DNA from: Lachnospiraceae bacterium UBA7012
Lineage (GTDB): Bacteria > Bacillota > Clostridia > Lachnospirales > Lachnospiraceae
Reading direction: 5' to 3'
NCBI GenBank assembly: GCA_002449595.1
Contig: DJXE01000157.1
Location: forward strand, 1-6,106
DNA: 6,106 nucleotides
Both the position numbers and the translations under genes were made by a program. The number at the start of each line of letters is the position of its first letter. The first letter of the stretch is position 1. Below are positions 5,310-6,106 of the stretch, piece after piece. The notes beneath the pieces are model-generated. The model saw nothing but the letters and a program-made list of their open reading frames with translations, searched no databases and was not told the DNA's origin.

Positions 5310-5714
5310 TCACCTGCCGCCGGTGCTGATCCTCACGAGCGCCCTGCGAAGCTTCGCCTCCGCGCGTGCGCGGGCTTCCTTCGAGAGCGACTCGTCCGCG
5401 AGGCGCTGCTCCGCCTTCTCCTTGGCGGCCTTCGCGCGCTCGATGTCGATATCGTCGCTCCACTCCCAGGTCGTCGGGATGACGTGGACGTTCTTGTCGA
5501 TCACGGAGAGCATCCCGCCGATGCAGGCGGCGTTCCGTTCCTTGCCGTCCTCCATCGTCACGCGGGCGACTCCCATGCCGATCGCGGTGCAGTAATCCGT
5601 ATGATTTGCCATGATGGCGACGTCTCCGTGGACCGTGCGCAGAATGATGCGCTGCACGTTTCCCTCGAAGATCTTGCCGTCCATGGTCACGATTTCCAGC
5701 GGAAATGTTGACAT
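5310..5714 (-). CDS. atpC: F1F0 ATP synthase epsilon subunit
   Basis: Epsilon subunit of the F1 rotor stalk; it couples the c-ring to gamma and regulates ATP hydrolysis. At 134 residues it has the usual bacterial length. Residues 1-85 form the beta-sandwich domain: FPLEIVTMDGKIFEGNVQRIILRTVHGDVAIMANHTD with the typical G-x-x-x-I-x-x-H pattern, then GMGVARV and CIGGMLSVIDKNVHVI. Residues 88-134 form the C-terminal helical hairpin, rich in Ala, Lys, Glu and Arg. IDIERA at 89-94 fits the I(L)DxxRA motif reported to bind ATP in bacterial epsilon subunits, suggesting ATP-sensitive regulation (inference). The ATG at 5714 follows GGAG (5728-5725) at a rather long 10-nt spacing. It lies 79 bases after the atpD stop codon, in the normal order, and is followed by the operon terminator. 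Confidence 0.97.
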   Translation of the reverse strand: MSTFPLEIVTMDGKIFEGNVQRIILRTVHGDVAIMANHTDYCTAIGMGVARVTMEDGKERNAACIGGMLSVIDKNVHVIPTTWEWSDDIDIERAKAAKEKAEQRLADESLSKEARARAEAKLRRALVRISTGGR

Positions 5715-5752
5715 ATCTGTTGATCTCCAGTATCACCTGTGCCGGCCGTGCC

Positions 5753-5768
5753 GCGGCTTCTGCGCCGC
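5753..5768 (-). other. Intercistronic hairpin between atpD and atpC
   Basis: GCGGC (5768-5764) pairs with GCCGC (5757-5753) around a 6-nt loop in the 79-nt gap between the two genes. No T-run follows, so it is not a terminator. Such hairpins can slow RNA decay or tune the ratio of neighbouring proteins, but that role is inference here. Confidence 0.4.
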
Positions 5769-5793
5769 TTCTGACCGCTTTGCACCCGGTGCG

Positions 5794-6106
<313 letters not shown>

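Noticed and set aside
4890..5711. 273-codon plus-strand frame antisense to the regulator and atpC
   Set aside because: It crosses two secure minus-strand genes and the operon terminator, and shows no domain.
5266..5736. 156-codon minus-strand frame overlapping atpC in another frame
   Set aside because: atpC is unmistakable in its own frame; this one is Arg/Gly/His-rich shadow translation.

Overview
All genes in this window read on the minus strand. The ATP synthase proteins, consensus AGGAGG-type ribosome binding sites, short intergenic spaces and moderately GC-rich codon use (my visual impression, not a calculation) suggest an anaerobic Firmicute, probably a Clostridia/Lachnospiraceae-like gut or rumen bacterium. 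No species can be named from the sequence.

In transcription order (right to left) the window holds: the 3' end of atpD (F1 beta subunit); complete atpC (epsilon subunit), which closes the ATP synthase operon; a strong intrinsic terminator; an AraC-family regulator with a cupin sensor domain, whose start codon lies only about ten bases past the terminator T-run; about 290 bp without a credible gene, holding a 26-bp interrupted palindrome and a second terminator hairpin; a U-free tandem-repeat stretch that leads into a 79-residue protein of unknown function; a third hairpin; an 869-residue protein with a PEP-synthase-type ATP-grasp domain but no phosphohistidine or PEP-barrel domain; a good sigma-A-type promoter over that gene's stop codon; and the first half of an NhaC-family Na+/H+ antiporter, cut by the window edge.

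atpD-atpC and nhaC both concern ion and energy homeostasis: the rotary ATP synthase and a sodium/proton exchanger. Nothing in the sequence shows that the AraC regulator, the small protein or the PEP-synthase-like protein act with them. Each is separated from its neighbour by a hairpin or a promoter, so I read the region as several short transcription units rather than one operon.

I see no mobile element, CRISPR array, tRNA, rRNA or known defence system. The two most unusual items are the 14-nt-period repeat leader (3883-3966, within a 99-nt stretch without A on the + strand) and the domain architecture of the PEP-synthase-like protein.
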